Made by a program: the position numbers and the translations under genes | Shown here: in pieces, positions 1 through 8,315 of the stretch | How positions within the stretch are numbered: position 1 is the stretch's first letter | How the letters are laid out: each line of letters opens with the position of its first letter | Notes under the pieces: model-generated | Databases searched by the model: none | What the model saw: only the letters and a program-made list of their open reading frames with translations | Told to the model about the DNA's origin: nothing | Assembly: GCF_016919405.1 (NCBI RefSeq) | Contig: NZ_CP070353.1 | Span: forward strand, 1,860,001 to 1,924,000 | Length of the DNA stretch: 64,000 nt | From: Ensifer sp. PDNC004 | GTDB taxonomy: Bacteria > Pseudomonadota > Alphaproteobacteria > Rhizobiales > Rhizobiaceae | Reading direction: 5' to 3'

Positions 1-315
1 GCCGTGGAGATCATCCTGACCTACGACTACGGCGCCGAGAACACCGACGAAGGCAAGGCGACGATCGCCAGATGCGTGACGTCGCTCGACAAAGTCTTTG
101 CCCGCATGGAAAGCCACCTCGACGGACGCGACTATCTCGTCGGCGATCGCTTCACCGTCGCCGACCTCAATCTCGCGGAGGTCTTCCGCTACGCCATGAG
201 CCAGACGCAGCTGTTTAAGAAATATCCGCGGGTTTCGGCGTGGCTCGCCCGCTGCCACGCCCGCCCGGCCTTCAAGGCGATGATGGAAGAACGGCTGAAA
301 GAGCCGGCGGGTTAA
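1..315 (+). CDS. Glutathione S-transferase, C-terminal part (cut by window start)
   Basis: The reading frame is open from the first base, so the N-terminal thioredoxin-fold half lies outside the window. What remains is about 104 residues of the all-helical C-terminal GST domain. The segment with [18 protein letters not shown] is the typical helix-6 N-capping region (G-D-x-x-x-x-A-D), followed by the usual tail with [17 protein letters not shown]. The likely role is glutathione conjugation or reduction in the cytosol; the substrate cannot be told because the glutathione-binding half is missing. The gene is convergent with the LysR gene, with a gap of under 30 bases. Confidence 0.85.
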   Translation, partial: AVEIILTYDYGAENTDEGKATIARCVTSLDKVFARMESHLDGRDYLVGDRFTVADLNLAEVFRYAMSQTQLFKKYPRVSAWLARCHARPAFKAMMEERLKEPAG

Positions 316-342
316 GCCATCGCCAAGAGGCGTTTCCGACAA

Positions 343-1281
343 TCAGCCCATGGTCGCCGCGTTAAAGCCAACACGCGGCGCCTTGATGTCGAGCAGGCGC
401 ATACCCTCCTCCACCTCGTCGCGGACCCAGCGCTTGAACGCCTTGGCGGCCTTGCTCTCGCGCCGTGACGGCGCGCTGACGAAGTAGTGGCCAAAGCCCG
501 TAGGCACCCGGATGCCGAACGGCACCACAAGGCTGCCCTGCGCGATCGCGAAACCGGCGAGCGTCTGCCAGGCGAGCATTACCCCTTGCCCCGAGATCGC
601 CGCATCGAGCACCAGCGACGCCTCGTTGAAGGTGTGGCGCACGTTCATTTCCGCGCCCGAGAGCCCGACTTCACGGAGCCACACCTCCCAGCTGAACATC
701 GAATGGCCGTCGATAACGGCCGGCAGTTTTAGAATATCTGCAGGCTTCCGAAGCCCTTCGGCCATCGCCGGCGAACAGACCGGAAAAACCTCCTGCTGCA
801 GAAGAGGCTCGGACTTCACCCCCGGCCATTCCCCCGTACCGACGCGGATGCCGACATCCACGTCCGACGTGTCGAGATTGACGAGCTTGGTCGTCGCGTC
901 GATGCGCAGGCGAATGTCGGGATGGCGCTCGGCAAAACGGTTCAGCCGATAGACCAGCCAGCGGGCGGCAAAGACCGGCGCGACCGAGATCGTCAGCACC
1001 GACTCGTCTCGGCGACGCGCCGAAGCCACGGCCTCCGCCAGTTCGTGAAAGGCGTTGCCGATGCGCGCGAGGAAGCGTTGGCCGAAATCGGTCGGCACGA
1101 GGCCGCGCGGGGTGCGCTCGAACAAGACGCGTCCAAGCTGAGCCTCGGCCTTGGCGATCTGCTGGCTGACGGCGCCTGGGGTCACGCCCAATTCCTCGGC
1201 TGCGGCAGCCAGCGAGCCCAGCCTGCCGGCAGCCTCGACGGCGCGCAGCCCGTTCAAATGTACGGAATTCAGATCTCTCAT
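343..1281 (-). CDS. LysR-family transcriptional regulator (GcvA-like)
   Basis: The 312-residue protein has the usual LysR length. Residues about 8-65 form the winged helix-turn-helix (LGSLAAAAEELGVTPGAVSQQI, then LGRVLFERTPRG), and the rest is the periplasmic-binding-protein-like effector domain. The pattern SLAAAAEELGVT-PGAVSQQIAKAEAQLG resembles the GcvA/AmpR-like branch. The start is an ATG at 1281. A short ORF is divergently placed at 1371, and the AT-rich gap 1282-1370 is the likely site of autoregulation. The effector and targets are unknown. Confidence 0.9.
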   Translation of the reverse strand: MRDLNSVHLNGLRAVEAAGRLGSLAAAAEELGVTPGAVSQQIAKAEAQLGRVLFERTPRGLVPTDFGQRFLARIGNAFHELAEAVASARRRDESVLTISVAPVFAARWLVYRLNRFAERHPDIRLRIDATTKLVNLDTSDVDVGIRVGTGEWPGVKSEPLLQQEVFPVCSPAMAEGLRKPADILKLPAVIDGHSMFSWEVWLREVGLSGAEMNVRHTFNEASLVLDAAISGQGVMLAWQTLAGFAIAQGSLVVPFGIRVPTGFGHYFVSAPSRRESKAAKAFKRWVRDEVEEGMRLLDIKAPRVGFNAATMG

Positions 1282-1370
1282 ATAGTTTTTCTAAACGCGA
1301 TCTCTGCCATTCTCAATTGAAAAGATGACAGGACAGGCGGATCATCCAAGCATCGAAAGGATGGTCCGCC

Positions 1371-1565
1371 ATGTTTAGGCTTCTCTCGAAACTGACGCCG
1401 CTCAAAACTTCCGACAACCGAAGGGACGATGCGCCGCTCGCCTGGGCGCGCGATCCGCTGCAGCATCCGGATCTCGAGCGGATGGATGAGCGTGAACTCG
1501 GTGACCTGCCCTTCCCGGGCTGGCCGTGGCCTCGCGCGGCGGAGTGCACCGGCGGCCGCCTCTAG
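1371..1565 (+). CDS. Small hypothetical protein, divergent from LysR gene
   Basis: A 64-residue ORF begins at an ATG with an AGGA element about ten bases upstream. It contains HPDLERMDERELGDLPF, which resembles the short arginine-rich proteins (DUF1127-like in feel) common in rhizobia, but I do not recognise it firmly. The C-terminal third is low-complexity and could be out-of-frame noise. Its position just upstream of, and divergent from, a LysR regulator makes it a plausible target gene. It could also be a spurious ORF in GC-rich DNA. Confidence 0.42.
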   Translation: MFRLLSKLTPLKTSDNRRDDAPLAWARDPLQHPDLERMDERELGDLPFPGWPWPRAAECTGGRL

Positions 1566-1605
1566 GGCCTGCGGCTTTGCAGCCGCGACGTGATATGCTG
1601 GCCGG

Positions 1606-1986
1606 ATGAGCGACGATCTCGAGCGCAACTTCATCCGTGTCGTCAGGCTGGCGGAGGCCGCCGGCCTGCCCGAAGTAACGGTCGGCACGTCCTACGGCAC
1701 GCCGGCGCTGCTGGTGAAGGACAAGAGTTTTGTGCGCATGAAGGATGGCGAGACGCTGGTCGTCATGTGCGCGCTCGAAGAAAAGGAAATGCTGCTGGAG
1801 CTCGACCCAAGGCTCTACTTTCAAACGGATCACTACAAGGGCTGGCCCGCCATGCTAGTGCGGCTCGCGGAGATCGACGACCAAAGCCTCACCGGGCGAC
1901 TGGTTGCCGCCTGGCGCGAAAAGGCGCCGAAGCGGCTCGCCGCGAGCTTCCTCGATGCCGGTCAGGCTCCGCCGCCGACCCCGTAG
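1606..1986 (+). CDS. MmcQ/YjbR family protein
   Basis: The 126-residue protein matches the MmcQ/YjbR family (CyaY-like fold, often annotated as DNA-binding): an N-terminal helix, then EVTVGTSYGTPALLVKDKSFVRM, an acidic strand region, and YFQTDHYKGWPAMLVRL near the end. The YKGWPAML-type segment is characteristic. Family members are small cytosolic proteins of uncertain function. The 3' end overlaps the 3' end of the convergent reductase gene by 25 bases. The Shine-Dalgarno is weak. Confidence 0.85.
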   Translation: MSDDLERNFIRVVRLAEAAGLPEVTVGTSYGTPALLVKDKSFVRMKDGETLVVMCALEEKEMLLELDPRLYFQTDHYKGWPAMLVRLAEIDDQSLTGRLVAAWREKAPKRLAASFLDAGQAPPPTP

Positions 1987-2546
1987 ATCAGGCAGACCCT
2001 GCCGCCATCCAGCCGCTTCACGTCATCGAGCTGCACGTGATGACGCGCGGCCACGGTGTCGAACAGCGCTTTCCCCTTGCCGACCACGAGCGGGTGGATG
2101 GTGAGCCGCAGCTCGTCGATCAGGCCGTGATCCATCAGGCTCGACACCGTGCGCGCGCCGCCGACGACATAGATGGTGCGGCCCGGCGCCCGCTTGAGCG
2201 CCGCGATTTCGGAGGCGTCGCGTACGATCCTGGCGTTTTCCCAATCGACGTCGGAGCGGGTTTTCGAGAGGACGTAATGCGGCGTGCCAAGTGCGAAGTC
2301 CGCATATTCGATTTCTTCGGACGTCGGAAGCTGGCCGGTGAATTCCAGCGGCGCATGCGGGTCGCGCTTGATCGCGGTCCAATATTGCTCGTAGCCCGAA
2401 TACATGCCGTTCCCAAGGACGCAGGCGTCGATCTCGGGCAGGAGGTCGAACGTATCCGACCAGGACTCGACCCAATCCGTATAGCCATCCGGCCCATCGA
2501 TCAGACCGTCGATGGACATCTGCATGCCTGCAACCACCTTGCGCAT
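1962..2546 (-). CDS. Dihydrofolate reductase / RibD C-terminal domain family protein
   Basis: The protein of about 194 residues opens MRKVVAGMQMSIDGLIDGPDG, the usual N-terminus of the RibD-C/DHFR-like reductases, and has a YVVGGARTVSSL nucleotide-binding segment. The family binds NADPH and reduces pterin- or pyrimidine-like substrates; the exact substrate is unknown. Two in-frame ATGs lie close together (2552 and 2546). GGGAGG sits only two bases from the first but eight from the second, so 2546 is preferred. The gene is convergent with, and overlaps, the MmcQ/YjbR gene. Confidence 0.85.
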   Translation of the reverse strand: MRKVVAGMQMSIDGLIDGPDGYTDWVESWSDTFDLLPEIDACVLGNGMYSGYEQYWTAIKRDPHAPLEFTGQLPTSEEIEYADFALGTPHYVLSKTRSDVDWENARIVRDASEIAALKRAPGRTIYVVGGARTVSSLMDHGLIDELRLTIHPLVVGKGKALFDTVAARHHVQLDDVKRLDGGRVCLIYGVGGGA

Positions 2547-2717
2547 CGTCATTGCCTCCCTGTTGGCGTTACACGCCAAGGACGAGCGGCAGAGAGAACG
2601 CCCGACATCACAGGCAAAATAATCCTGGCTATGCGGGGAACGTCACCGAACGGACGGCCCTTCCATTTCGAAGCCTGCGCCTATACCGGTTAAGCGAACA
2701 GCCGGACAGGTATTCCC

Positions 2718-3623
2718 ATGATCGTTCGCAACCGCCCTACCCTTTTGAAACTCTTCTTCATCCTCCGAGGGTCGGTCATTCAGCGGATCTTTCCGCAAGT
2801 GCTTTTCGTCTTTGCCCTCTCCGCCCTCGTCGTCTGGGCGCACCGCGTCGATCCAGGCCTCGTGCCGAGCGTCAACAGCGGCCCCTTCGCGCTGCTCGGT
2901 ATCGCACTCTCCGTGTTTCTCGGCTTCCGTAACAATGCCTGCTACGACCGCTGGTGGGAGGCGCGAAAGGACTGGGGACAGTTGATCTTTACCGCGCGCG
3001 ACCTCGCCCGCCAGACGCTGATCCTTGCCGAGGCCGAGCGGCAGCGGCTGCTCGATATCACGATCGCCTTTGCCCACGCACTGGTCTGCCATTTGCGGCC
3101 TGGAAGCGATGTCGGCAGGCCGCTGGCGCGGTTGCCGGCGGATCTTGCTGCGGGCTACAAGGCCAGCCGCAACGGACCGGATTTTCTGCTGCGCGAAATG
3201 GGCCGCATTCTCGCCGGCCTGCGGGGAACCGGAACGATCAGCGACTTTCAGTGGGCACAGCTGGATTGCACGCTCGGCAGGATGTCGGCCATGCTCGCGG
3301 CCTGCGAGCGGATCCGCAACACCCCCGTGCCGTTCGGCTATACGCTGCTCCTGCACCGCACAGCCTATCTCTTCTGCTTCCTGCTGCCTTTCGGCTTCGC
3401 CGATGCGCTCGGCTGGGCGACGCCGTTTGTCACAGCGCTCGTCGCCTACACCTTCTTCGGCCTCGACGCGCTCGGCGACGAGCTGGAGGAGCCGTTCGGC
3501 GTGTTGCCGAACGACCTCCCGATCGTCGCTCTTGCCGAAACGATCGAAATCAATCTGCGCGAGGCGCTCGGCGAGACCAACCTTCCGCCTCTACCGCAGC
3601 CGAAGAACTACATCCTGATGTAG
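2718..3623 (+). CDS. Bestrophin-family (RFP-TM / UPF0187) membrane protein
   Basis: A 301-residue integral membrane protein. The signature FLGFRNNACYDRWWEARKDW at about residues 65-84 is diagnostic of bacterial bestrophin homologues, and the acidic C-terminal segment with LDALGDELEEPFG matches the family's post-TM region. Bacterial members form pentameric ion channels in the inner membrane; known examples differ in cation or anion selectivity, so the ion cannot be named here. It appears to be a single-gene unit, convergent with the GST gene 16 bases downstream. Confidence 0.9.
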   Translation: MIVRNRPTLLKLFFILRGSVIQRIFPQVLFVFALSALVVWAHRVDPGLVPSVNSGPFALLGIALSVFLGFRNNACYDRWWEARKDWGQLIFTARDLARQTLILAEAERQRLLDITIAFAHALVCHLRPGSDVGRPLARLPADLAAGYKASRNGPDFLLREMGRILAGLRGTGTISDFQWAQLDCTLGRMSAMLAACERIRNTPVPFGYTLLLHRTAYLFCFLLPFGFADALGWATPFVTALVAYTFFGLDALGDELEEPFGVLPNDLPIVALAETIEINLREALGETNLPPLPQPKNYILM

Positions 3624-3639
3624 CCGCAGGCTCGATGGT

Positions 3640-4260
3640 TCAGATCTTAAGCGCTGCCAGCACCCGGGCGACGGCCGGGCGTGCGGTCATGCGGTTGCGA
3701 TGATCGACGATTTTGGGGAAGCGCACGGGATCCACACCATCGGGCTCGATCCAGCCGGCGACGGTGAAAAGATAGGGATCGGCGATCGAATAGCTCTCGC
3801 CAAAAACGAACGGCCCTTCGAACATCTTGCTTTCGATCAGTTCGTAGCAGGCGGTCATGTTGGAGGCGACCTTGGCCTTCATCGCCTCATGCGCGGCCGG
3901 ATCGTCGGCCCAGCGTGCACCGCGGCGACCATGGGCGTGGGCGATGTGCACCGTCGAGCAGAGGTAATTCAGAAACGACTGCAGTTGCGCGAAGGCAAAG
4001 GCGTCGTTCGCCGGGGCGAGTTTCGCGGCCGGAAAGGCCTGCGCGATATAGGTCAGGATCGCCGGCGTTTCGGTGATGACGCCCCGGTCGGTCAGGAGTG
4101 CGGGGACCCGCGCCTTCGGGTTCACCGCGAGATAGTCGGGCTTGGTCTGCTCGGCTGTCGAAAAATCGACACGGCGCGCCTCATACTCGGCGCCCGCTTC
4201 TTCCAGCGCGATATGCGAGGCCAATGAACAGGTTGCGGGGGCGTAGAACAGTTTCAACAC
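3640..4260 (-). CDS. Glutathione S-transferase (beta-class-like)
   Basis: A complete 206-residue GST. The N-terminus MLKLFYAPATCSLASHIAL carries Cys at about position 11, where beta-class bacterial GSTs have their active-site cysteine. NPKARVPALL and the ETPAIL turn mark the glutathione-binding half, and SIADPYLFTVAGW the helical half. The start codon is GTG at 4260, supported by GGAGA seven bases upstream. A perfect inverted repeat (10-bp arms) lies 25 bases upstream of the start, suggesting the gene is under local repressor control. Confidence 0.9.
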   Translation of the reverse strand: MLKLFYAPATCSLASHIALEEAGAEYEARRVDFSTAEQTKPDYLAVNPKARVPALLTDRGVITETPAILTYIAQAFPAAKLAPANDAFAFAQLQSFLNYLCSTVHIAHAHGRRGARWADDPAAHEAMKAKVASNMTACYELIESKMFEGPFVFGESYSIADPYLFTVAGWIEPDGVDPVRFPKIVDHRNRMTARPAVARVLAALKI

Positions 4261-4284
4261 TTTAAGTTCTCCTCTGCGATCATG

Positions 4285-4319
4285 CGGATCGGTTTACGTG
4301 ATGTCGATCAACCGATCCG
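4285..4319. promoter_or_regulatory. Inverted repeat upstream of GST gene (candidate operator)
   Basis: Arms CGGATCGGTT (4285-4294) and AACCGATCCG (4310-4319) are perfect reverse complements separated by 15 bases. They lie 25 bases upstream of the GTG start of the minus-strand GST gene, a typical operator position. No run of T follows on either strand, so a terminator reading is less likely. The regulator is not identified. Confidence 0.5.
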
Positions 4320-4486
4320 GCTCTGTCAATTGCGGTGGGTCGAAGCGGCATGCAACGGAGAACCGTACGCTTCCTGCCGTGTCGCTCCAGAGCAAAGACC
4401 GGCCGCAGAAGAAAGGAAGTCACCTCGATTGACAAGCAGAAGTGGCAAGGCGGCGAAGGATCGCCGTCGTCCGCCGTCGTTAGGGT

Positions 4487-4511
4487 GCCCGGCAGGCTAC
4501 AGCTGCCGGGC
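4487..4511 (-). terminator. Hairpin downstream of DUF4406 gene
   Basis: GCCCGGCAG (4487-4495) and CTGCCGGGC (4503-4511) form a nine-base-pair stem with a seven-base loop just past the stop of the minus-strand gene at 4521. There is no good T tract, so it is a weak intrinsic terminator or a stabilising 3' hairpin. The rest of the 4320-4486 gap shows no gene. Confidence 0.4.
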
Positions 4512-4520
4512 CTTGCACGT

Positions 4521-4892
4521 TCACGCGACCAGCGGCTCGCTGCAGCCGGGCACGTCCTCCAGGCGATAGTAGACGGGAATTCCGCGCTCACGGGCGATGC
4601 GCACGTCGTTGTCCGCCCCCTTGCTGTCGCCCGGCAGGCGCAGAACCGCATCGCAGAGCGCCAGCAACCGGCCCGCCACCGGATGAAAAATCTCCTCATA
4701 GAGGTCGTCGCCGATCCGCGCCCCGCCGGCCGCATGCCAGACCGGCAGCGCCACCCACTCGCCGATGACAGGCACATGGCCCGCCTTGAACAGCGCATAG
4801 GACGGCTCTTCCAGCCGCTTCAGATTGGCGGCCATTTTGGCCGGGTCGTCCCCGGTTCCAGAACGATAGGGGCCTGCGATCAAGATCAGCAT
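4521..4892 (-). CDS. DUF4406 / nucleoside 2-deoxyribosyltransferase-like protein
   Basis: The 123-residue protein starts MLILIAGPYRSGTGDDPAKMAANL, the GPY(R/S)-type phosphate-loop start of the DUF4406 and deoxyribosyltransferase-like fold. CDAVLRLPGDSKGADNDVRIARERGIPVYY matches the family's second conserved block (G-x-S-x-G-A-D, then a strand). It is presumably a cytosolic enzyme acting on a nucleoside or nucleotide, substrate unknown. It is divergent from a DeoR-type regulator across a 92-bp AT-rich spacer, which suggests it is that regulator's target. Confidence 0.8.
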   Translation of the reverse strand: MLILIAGPYRSGTGDDPAKMAANLKRLEEPSYALFKAGHVPVIGEWVALPVWHAAGGARIGDDLYEEIFHPVAGRLLALCDAVLRLPGDSKGADNDVRIARERGIPVYYRLEDVPGCSEPLVA

Positions 4893-4984
4893 TTTTCTCT
4901 CCCGAGATGCGATGAACGATCCAGATTATTCTGGAATATTCATGATATTTCGTGCAATATCTTGAAGAATCAAGGAGACATTTC

Positions 4985-5737
4985 ATGCTGACGATACAGA
5001 GGCGGGCTTTGATTTCGGCGCGGCTGGCACGAGACGGCGAGGTCGTCGCAAAGCGTATGGCCGACGAGTTGAACCTGTCCGAAGACACGATCCGGCGCGA
5101 TCTGCGCGAAATGGCGGCGGAGGGGTTGCTGAAGCGCGTGCATGGCGGCGCGCTGCCCCTGGTGCCGCCGCTGCCCAACTTTGCGGCGCGTCAGGAGATT
5201 GCCGGCGACGTCAAGCGCCGGCTCGGACAAAAGGCGGCTGCGATGATCGAGGCCGGTCAGACGATCTTCCTCGATGGCGGCACGAGCAATGCAGAGATTG
5301 CCCGGGCGCTGCCGCGCGACATGCGGCTGACCGTCGTCACCCACAGCCCGACGATCGCCGCCGAACTCGAGCGCCACGAGGCGGAGGTGATCCTGATCGG
5401 CGGCCGGCTCTACAAGCATTCGATGGTCGCGACGGGAGCCGCAGCGGTTGCAGCGATTGCCGGCATCCGAGCCGACCTGTTCTTCCTCGGCGTCACCGCC
5501 ATTCACCCGGCCCACGGTGTTTCAACCGGCGACTTCGAGGAGGCGGCCGTCAAGCGGGCGATCCTCGGCCAGGCCGCGGAAACCTACGTGCTCGCAACGG
5601 TGGAAAAATTCGATGCGGTCTCGCCGCACCACGTGGCCGCGATACCTGAGCTCGCGGGCTTCATCGTTCCCAACGAGATCAGCGACGGCATGCTCGCCCC
5701 TTATGACGGCACGGACGTTGCGATCATCGGCGCTTGA
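4985..5737 (+). CDS. DeoR/GlpR-family transcriptional regulator
   Basis: The 250-residue protein has a DeoR-type N-terminal helix-turn-helix (VVAKRMADELNLSEDTIRRDLREMAAEGLLKRVHGGA, about residues 20-57) and the sugar-phosphate-sensing DeoRC domain (FLDGGTSNAEIARAL; LIGGRLYKHSMVATG). The ATG at 4985 is preferred over an upstream in-frame ATG at 4952 because AAGGAGA lies nine bases before it and the HTH then starts at the usual distance. DeoR proteins usually respond to a phosphorylated sugar; the effector here is unknown. Confidence 0.9.
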   Translation: MLTIQRRALISARLARDGEVVAKRMADELNLSEDTIRRDLREMAAEGLLKRVHGGALPLVPPLPNFAARQEIAGDVKRRLGQKAAAMIEAGQTIFLDGGTSNAEIARALPRDMRLTVVTHSPTIAAELERHEAEVILIGGRLYKHSMVATGAAAVAAIAGIRADLFFLGVTAIHPAHGVSTGDFEEAAVKRAILGQAAETYVLATVEKFDAVSPHHVAAIPELAGFIVPNEISDGMLAPYDGTDVAIIGA

Positions 5738-5777
5738 TGGCGGCGCGGCGCCAACGGGCGGACCGTCGGAAAATTGA

Positions 5778-5796
5778 GCGGGCCGAAACGGCCCGC
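5778..5796 (-). terminator. Hairpin between convergent deoR and asparaginase genes
   Basis: GCGGGCCG (5778-5785), AAA, CGGCCCGC (5789-5796) form a perfect eight-base-pair stem. Read on the minus strand it is followed by a T-rich stretch (TCAATTTTCC), so it best serves the asparaginase gene ending at 5808. It may also stop readthrough from the deoR-type gene. Confidence 0.6.
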
Positions 5797-5807
5797 CCCG
5801 CAGCGGC

Positions 5808-6815
5808 TCAGGCGGCGAAAGCGTCCGTCACCCTGACGTCGCCGACATGGATGCCGTTCCAATTGTGCATGGAATGGTTGGCCTGCGCCATCAGCGCCGC
5901 GTGCAGTTCGGGCTCGTCCCGGAAGAAGCGGGCAAGCGTTGCCGCGACCATGGCTTCGGCAGCCCGGGTCGTACCATCCTCGCACTTCAGCGCGATGGCG
6001 ATGCCTTTTTCCGGAATGGCGGCGCAGAACACGCCTTCCGCACCGGTCTTGGCAAAGATACGTCCGGGCGCCGTCTTCATCAGTCGTGTGCAAGCGCGCT
6101 TGGTGCCGGCAACATAGAAGGGCTCGGCCATGCAGGCATCGATCAGCCGCTTCGAGGCGCGGGCACGTTCGGCTTCGAGGCCGACACCGGTCGCCATCTT
6201 CGCGAAACCGTGTGCGAGCCCCCTCAGCGGCACCGCATAGGTCGGGATCGAGCAGCCGTCGACGCCGCAATTGTCCTTGGCGAGGATCGCGCCCGTCAGG
6301 CTTTCCATTGCGCCGCGGATTTCGCGTTGCAGCGGATGGTCGTAGCCGACATACCCCTTCACCTCGGTGCCCGAATGGCAGCAGGCGCAGATGAAGCCGG
6401 AATGTTTTCCGGAGCAATTGTTGTGCAGCGCCGTCGGCGCTTCCAGGCTGCGGGCCTGGCCGATCAGGGTTTTCTGGTCGGACGACCAATGGGCGCCGCA
6501 TTCGAGCGCCGAGACATCGCGGCCGGCAGCGGCCAGCATCTTGGCGGCCAGTTCCACATGTTCCGGCTCGCCGGAATGGGAGGAACAGGCAAGCGCCAGT
6601 TCCCGGTTGCCGAAGCCGTAAGCGTCGGCCGCGCCGCTTTCCATCAACGGCAGCGCCTGCATCGCCTTGCAGGCCGAACGCGGGAAGACGGCGCTGTCGG
6701 TTTCGCCCAGCGAAAAGACCGTCCGGCCGTCGCCATCGACGGCAATGACCACGCCGCGGTGGCGGCTTTCGACGAGGTTTCCGCGGGTAACTTCGACGAG
6801 AACGGGATTTGACAT
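5808..6815 (-). CDS. L-asparaginase, Rhizobium type (class 3 / AnsA-II-like)
   Basis: The 335-residue protein belongs to the family of the Rhizobium etli thermolabile asparaginase, unrelated in fold to E. coli AnsA/AnsB. The expected catalytic and zinc-binding residues are present with an offset of one from the R. etli ReAV numbering: Ser47 and Lys50 in RSACK, Cys134 and Lys137 in NNCSGKHSG, and Cys188 in CGVDGC. It hydrolyses L-asparagine to aspartate and ammonia in the cytosol, allowing use of asparagine as carbon and nitrogen source. No transporter or regulator is immediately adjacent, so it appears to be a stand-alone unit with the hairpin at 5778-5796 as terminator. Confidence 0.9.
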   Translation of the reverse strand: MSNPVLVEVTRGNLVESRHRGVVIAVDGDGRTVFSLGETDSAVFPRSACKAMQALPLMESGAADAYGFGNRELALACSSHSGEPEHVELAAKMLAAAGRDVSALECGAHWSSDQKTLIGQARSLEAPTALHNNCSGKHSGFICACCHSGTEVKGYVGYDHPLQREIRGAMESLTGAILAKDNCGVDGCSIPTYAVPLRGLAHGFAKMATGVGLEAERARASKRLIDACMAEPFYVAGTKRACTRLMKTAPGRIFAKTGAEGVFCAAIPEKGIAIALKCEDGTTRAAEAMVAATLARFFRDEPELHAALMAQANHSMHNWNGIHVGDVRVTDAFAA

Positions 6816-6886
6816 GCCTTGCCCTCAAATATCCGAAATTGCTCCGTGCATTTAGCAGGATTTTACCGGCAAGAAACGGAGTTTTC

Positions 6887-7624
6887 ATGAAATTCGCCCG
6901 CAGGCTGGCCGCCGCCTTTCTCGTGATCTACTTGCTGCCGGCACTGGCCTCGGCCGGCTGGTGGTACATGCAGGACCGGCCGCAAAGCTGGCGCGACGCC
7001 GATTGGTCCTCGGCCGGCATCCTGCCGAAAGCGGCAGAAAGCCCGGACGCGGCAATCTACGTGTTCTCGGCAACCACGGGCGGCATGAAGGGCGCTGTCG
7101 CGAGCCACGCCTGGATCGTGACCAAGGATCAGGGTGCCACCGCCTATGATCGCTACGACAAGGTCGGCTGGGGCAAACCAATCCGCAAGAACGGCTATCC
7201 GGCGGATGCACGCTGGTACTCGAATGAGCCGCGGCTGGTCGTCTCGGTGACCGGTGCCGACGCCACGCGGCTGATCCCGAAGATCGAGGCGGCAATCGCC
7301 AGCTACCCCTATGCTTCGCCCGGCGGCTACCGGATCTGGCCCGGCCCGAACTCCAACACCTTCGTCGCCCACGTGCTGCGCTCCGTACCGGAACTCGGCG
7401 CTGTTCTGCCGCCGGATGCCGTCGGCCGCGACTATCTGCCGGAGGGCAAGCTGTTCCAGATCGATGCCGACGGGCGCGACCTGCACGCCACGCTCTATGG
7501 CCTGGCCGGCATCTCGGCGGGTGTTCGCAGCGGCCTTGAGCTGCATTTCTTCGGCCTGGTCGCAGGCTTCGACTTCGCCAATCCCGGTATCAAGGTCCCG
7601 GCGATCGGACGCATCGGCATATGA
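6887..7624 (+). CDS. DUF3750 family protein, probably exported or membrane anchored
   Basis: The chosen start (ATG 6887) gives 245 residues beginning MKFARRLAAAFLVIYLLPALASAGWWYM, a signal peptide or single membrane anchor. An upstream in-frame ATG at 6809 would put a non-hydrophobic leader before it and overlap the divergent asparaginase start. The body matches DUF3750 (SHAWIVTKDQG, GWGKPIRKNGYPADARWY, YPYASPGGYRIWPGPNSNTFVAHVLRSVPEL), a periplasmic-facing family of unknown function that looks like a papain-fold-type lipoprotein relative. No partner genes are evident. Confidence 0.8.
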   Translation: MKFARRLAAAFLVIYLLPALASAGWWYMQDRPQSWRDADWSSAGILPKAAESPDAAIYVFSATTGGMKGAVASHAWIVTKDQGATAYDRYDKVGWGKPIRKNGYPADARWYSNEPRLVVSVTGADATRLIPKIEAAIASYPYASPGGYRIWPGPNSNTFVAHVLRSVPELGAVLPPDAVGRDYLPEGKLFQIDADGRDLHATLYGLAGISAGVRSGLELHFFGLVAGFDFANPGIKVPAIGRIGI

Positions 7625-7713
7625 TGGTGTTGGTTCGACGGGCCATCGCTTAAGTTGAGCGCCGGCGGTTTGCGTTGCATGGTCCGCCGGTCGAATCAGG
7701 AGGACGCGCCCGC

Positions 7714-8199
7714 ATGCATGAAATACCGATCAGGAGCTTTGCTGTTTCGGTTGTCGTTCTCCGCCCGGCCGGGAGCACCTTCGAGGTTCTCCTTCTCAAG
7801 CGCACCGGAACACTTGCGGGAACCTGGTGCCAAGTCGCCGGCGCGATCGAAGCGAATGAAACGGCCTGGCAGGCGGGCCTGCGCGAAGTCGAGGAGGAAA
7901 CGGGGCTGCGGCCCGACCGTTTCTATTCCGCCGACATCTGCGAGCAGTTTTACGAGGCCGACCGCAATGCCATCAGCCTGCTGCCCGTCTTCGTCGGCTT
8001 TGCGGCTGAGGGCGCCACGGTCCGGCTCAATGCCGAACACAGCGACTTTCGCTGGGCAAGCTTTGACGAAGCGCTCCAGATGGTGCCCTTTGCCGGGCAG
8101 AGGAAAGTGCTGAAGCATGTCCGGGACGAGTTCATCGGTAATGAACCGAACCCCTGGCTGCTGATCCAAGACACAGCGCCGGCCGGGTCGGCCGGTTAG
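7714..8199 (+). CDS. NUDIX hydrolase
   Basis: The 161-residue protein has a perfect NUDIX box (G-x5-E-x7-R-E-x2-E-E-x-G, from GAIEANE to REVEEETGL), which binds Mg2+ and hydrolyses nucleoside-diphosphate-X compounds. The start at 7714 is chosen because AGGAGGA is nine bases upstream; an in-frame ATG at 7675 lacks such a site. The substrate cannot be read from sequence. The general form (VSVVVLRPAG...FEVLLLKR) is like dihydroneopterin-triphosphate or (d)NTP pyrophosphohydrolases. Confidence 0.85.
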   Translation: MHEIPIRSFAVSVVVLRPAGSTFEVLLLKRTGTLAGTWCQVAGAIEANETAWQAGLREVEEETGLRPDRFYSADICEQFYEADRNAISLLPVFVGFAAEGATVRLNAEHSDFRWASFDEALQMVPFAGQRKVLKHVRDEFIGNEPNPWLLIQDTAPAGSAG

Positions 8200-8232
8200 G
8201 CGAGGCTTGGTCCTGAGCAAGTCCCGAAAATG

Positions 8233-8260
8233 GAAAAGGGCCGCGCGAGGCGACCCTTCC
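8233..8260 (-). terminator. Candidate terminator of the small-protein unit
   Basis: AAGGG/CCCTT plus CGC/GCG pairings (8236-8258, one internal mismatch) form an imperfect hairpin around a five-base loop. On the minus strand it is followed by CCTTTTCCATTTT, T-rich as in an intrinsic terminator. It would end a short minus-strand transcript carrying the 23-codon ORF at 8316-8387. Confidence 0.4.
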
Positions 8261-8315
8261 ATGAGTTTTGGCCGTATGACTGGCCCGGGCTGTTAAACCC
8301 GAAGGAAGGCGGGGA

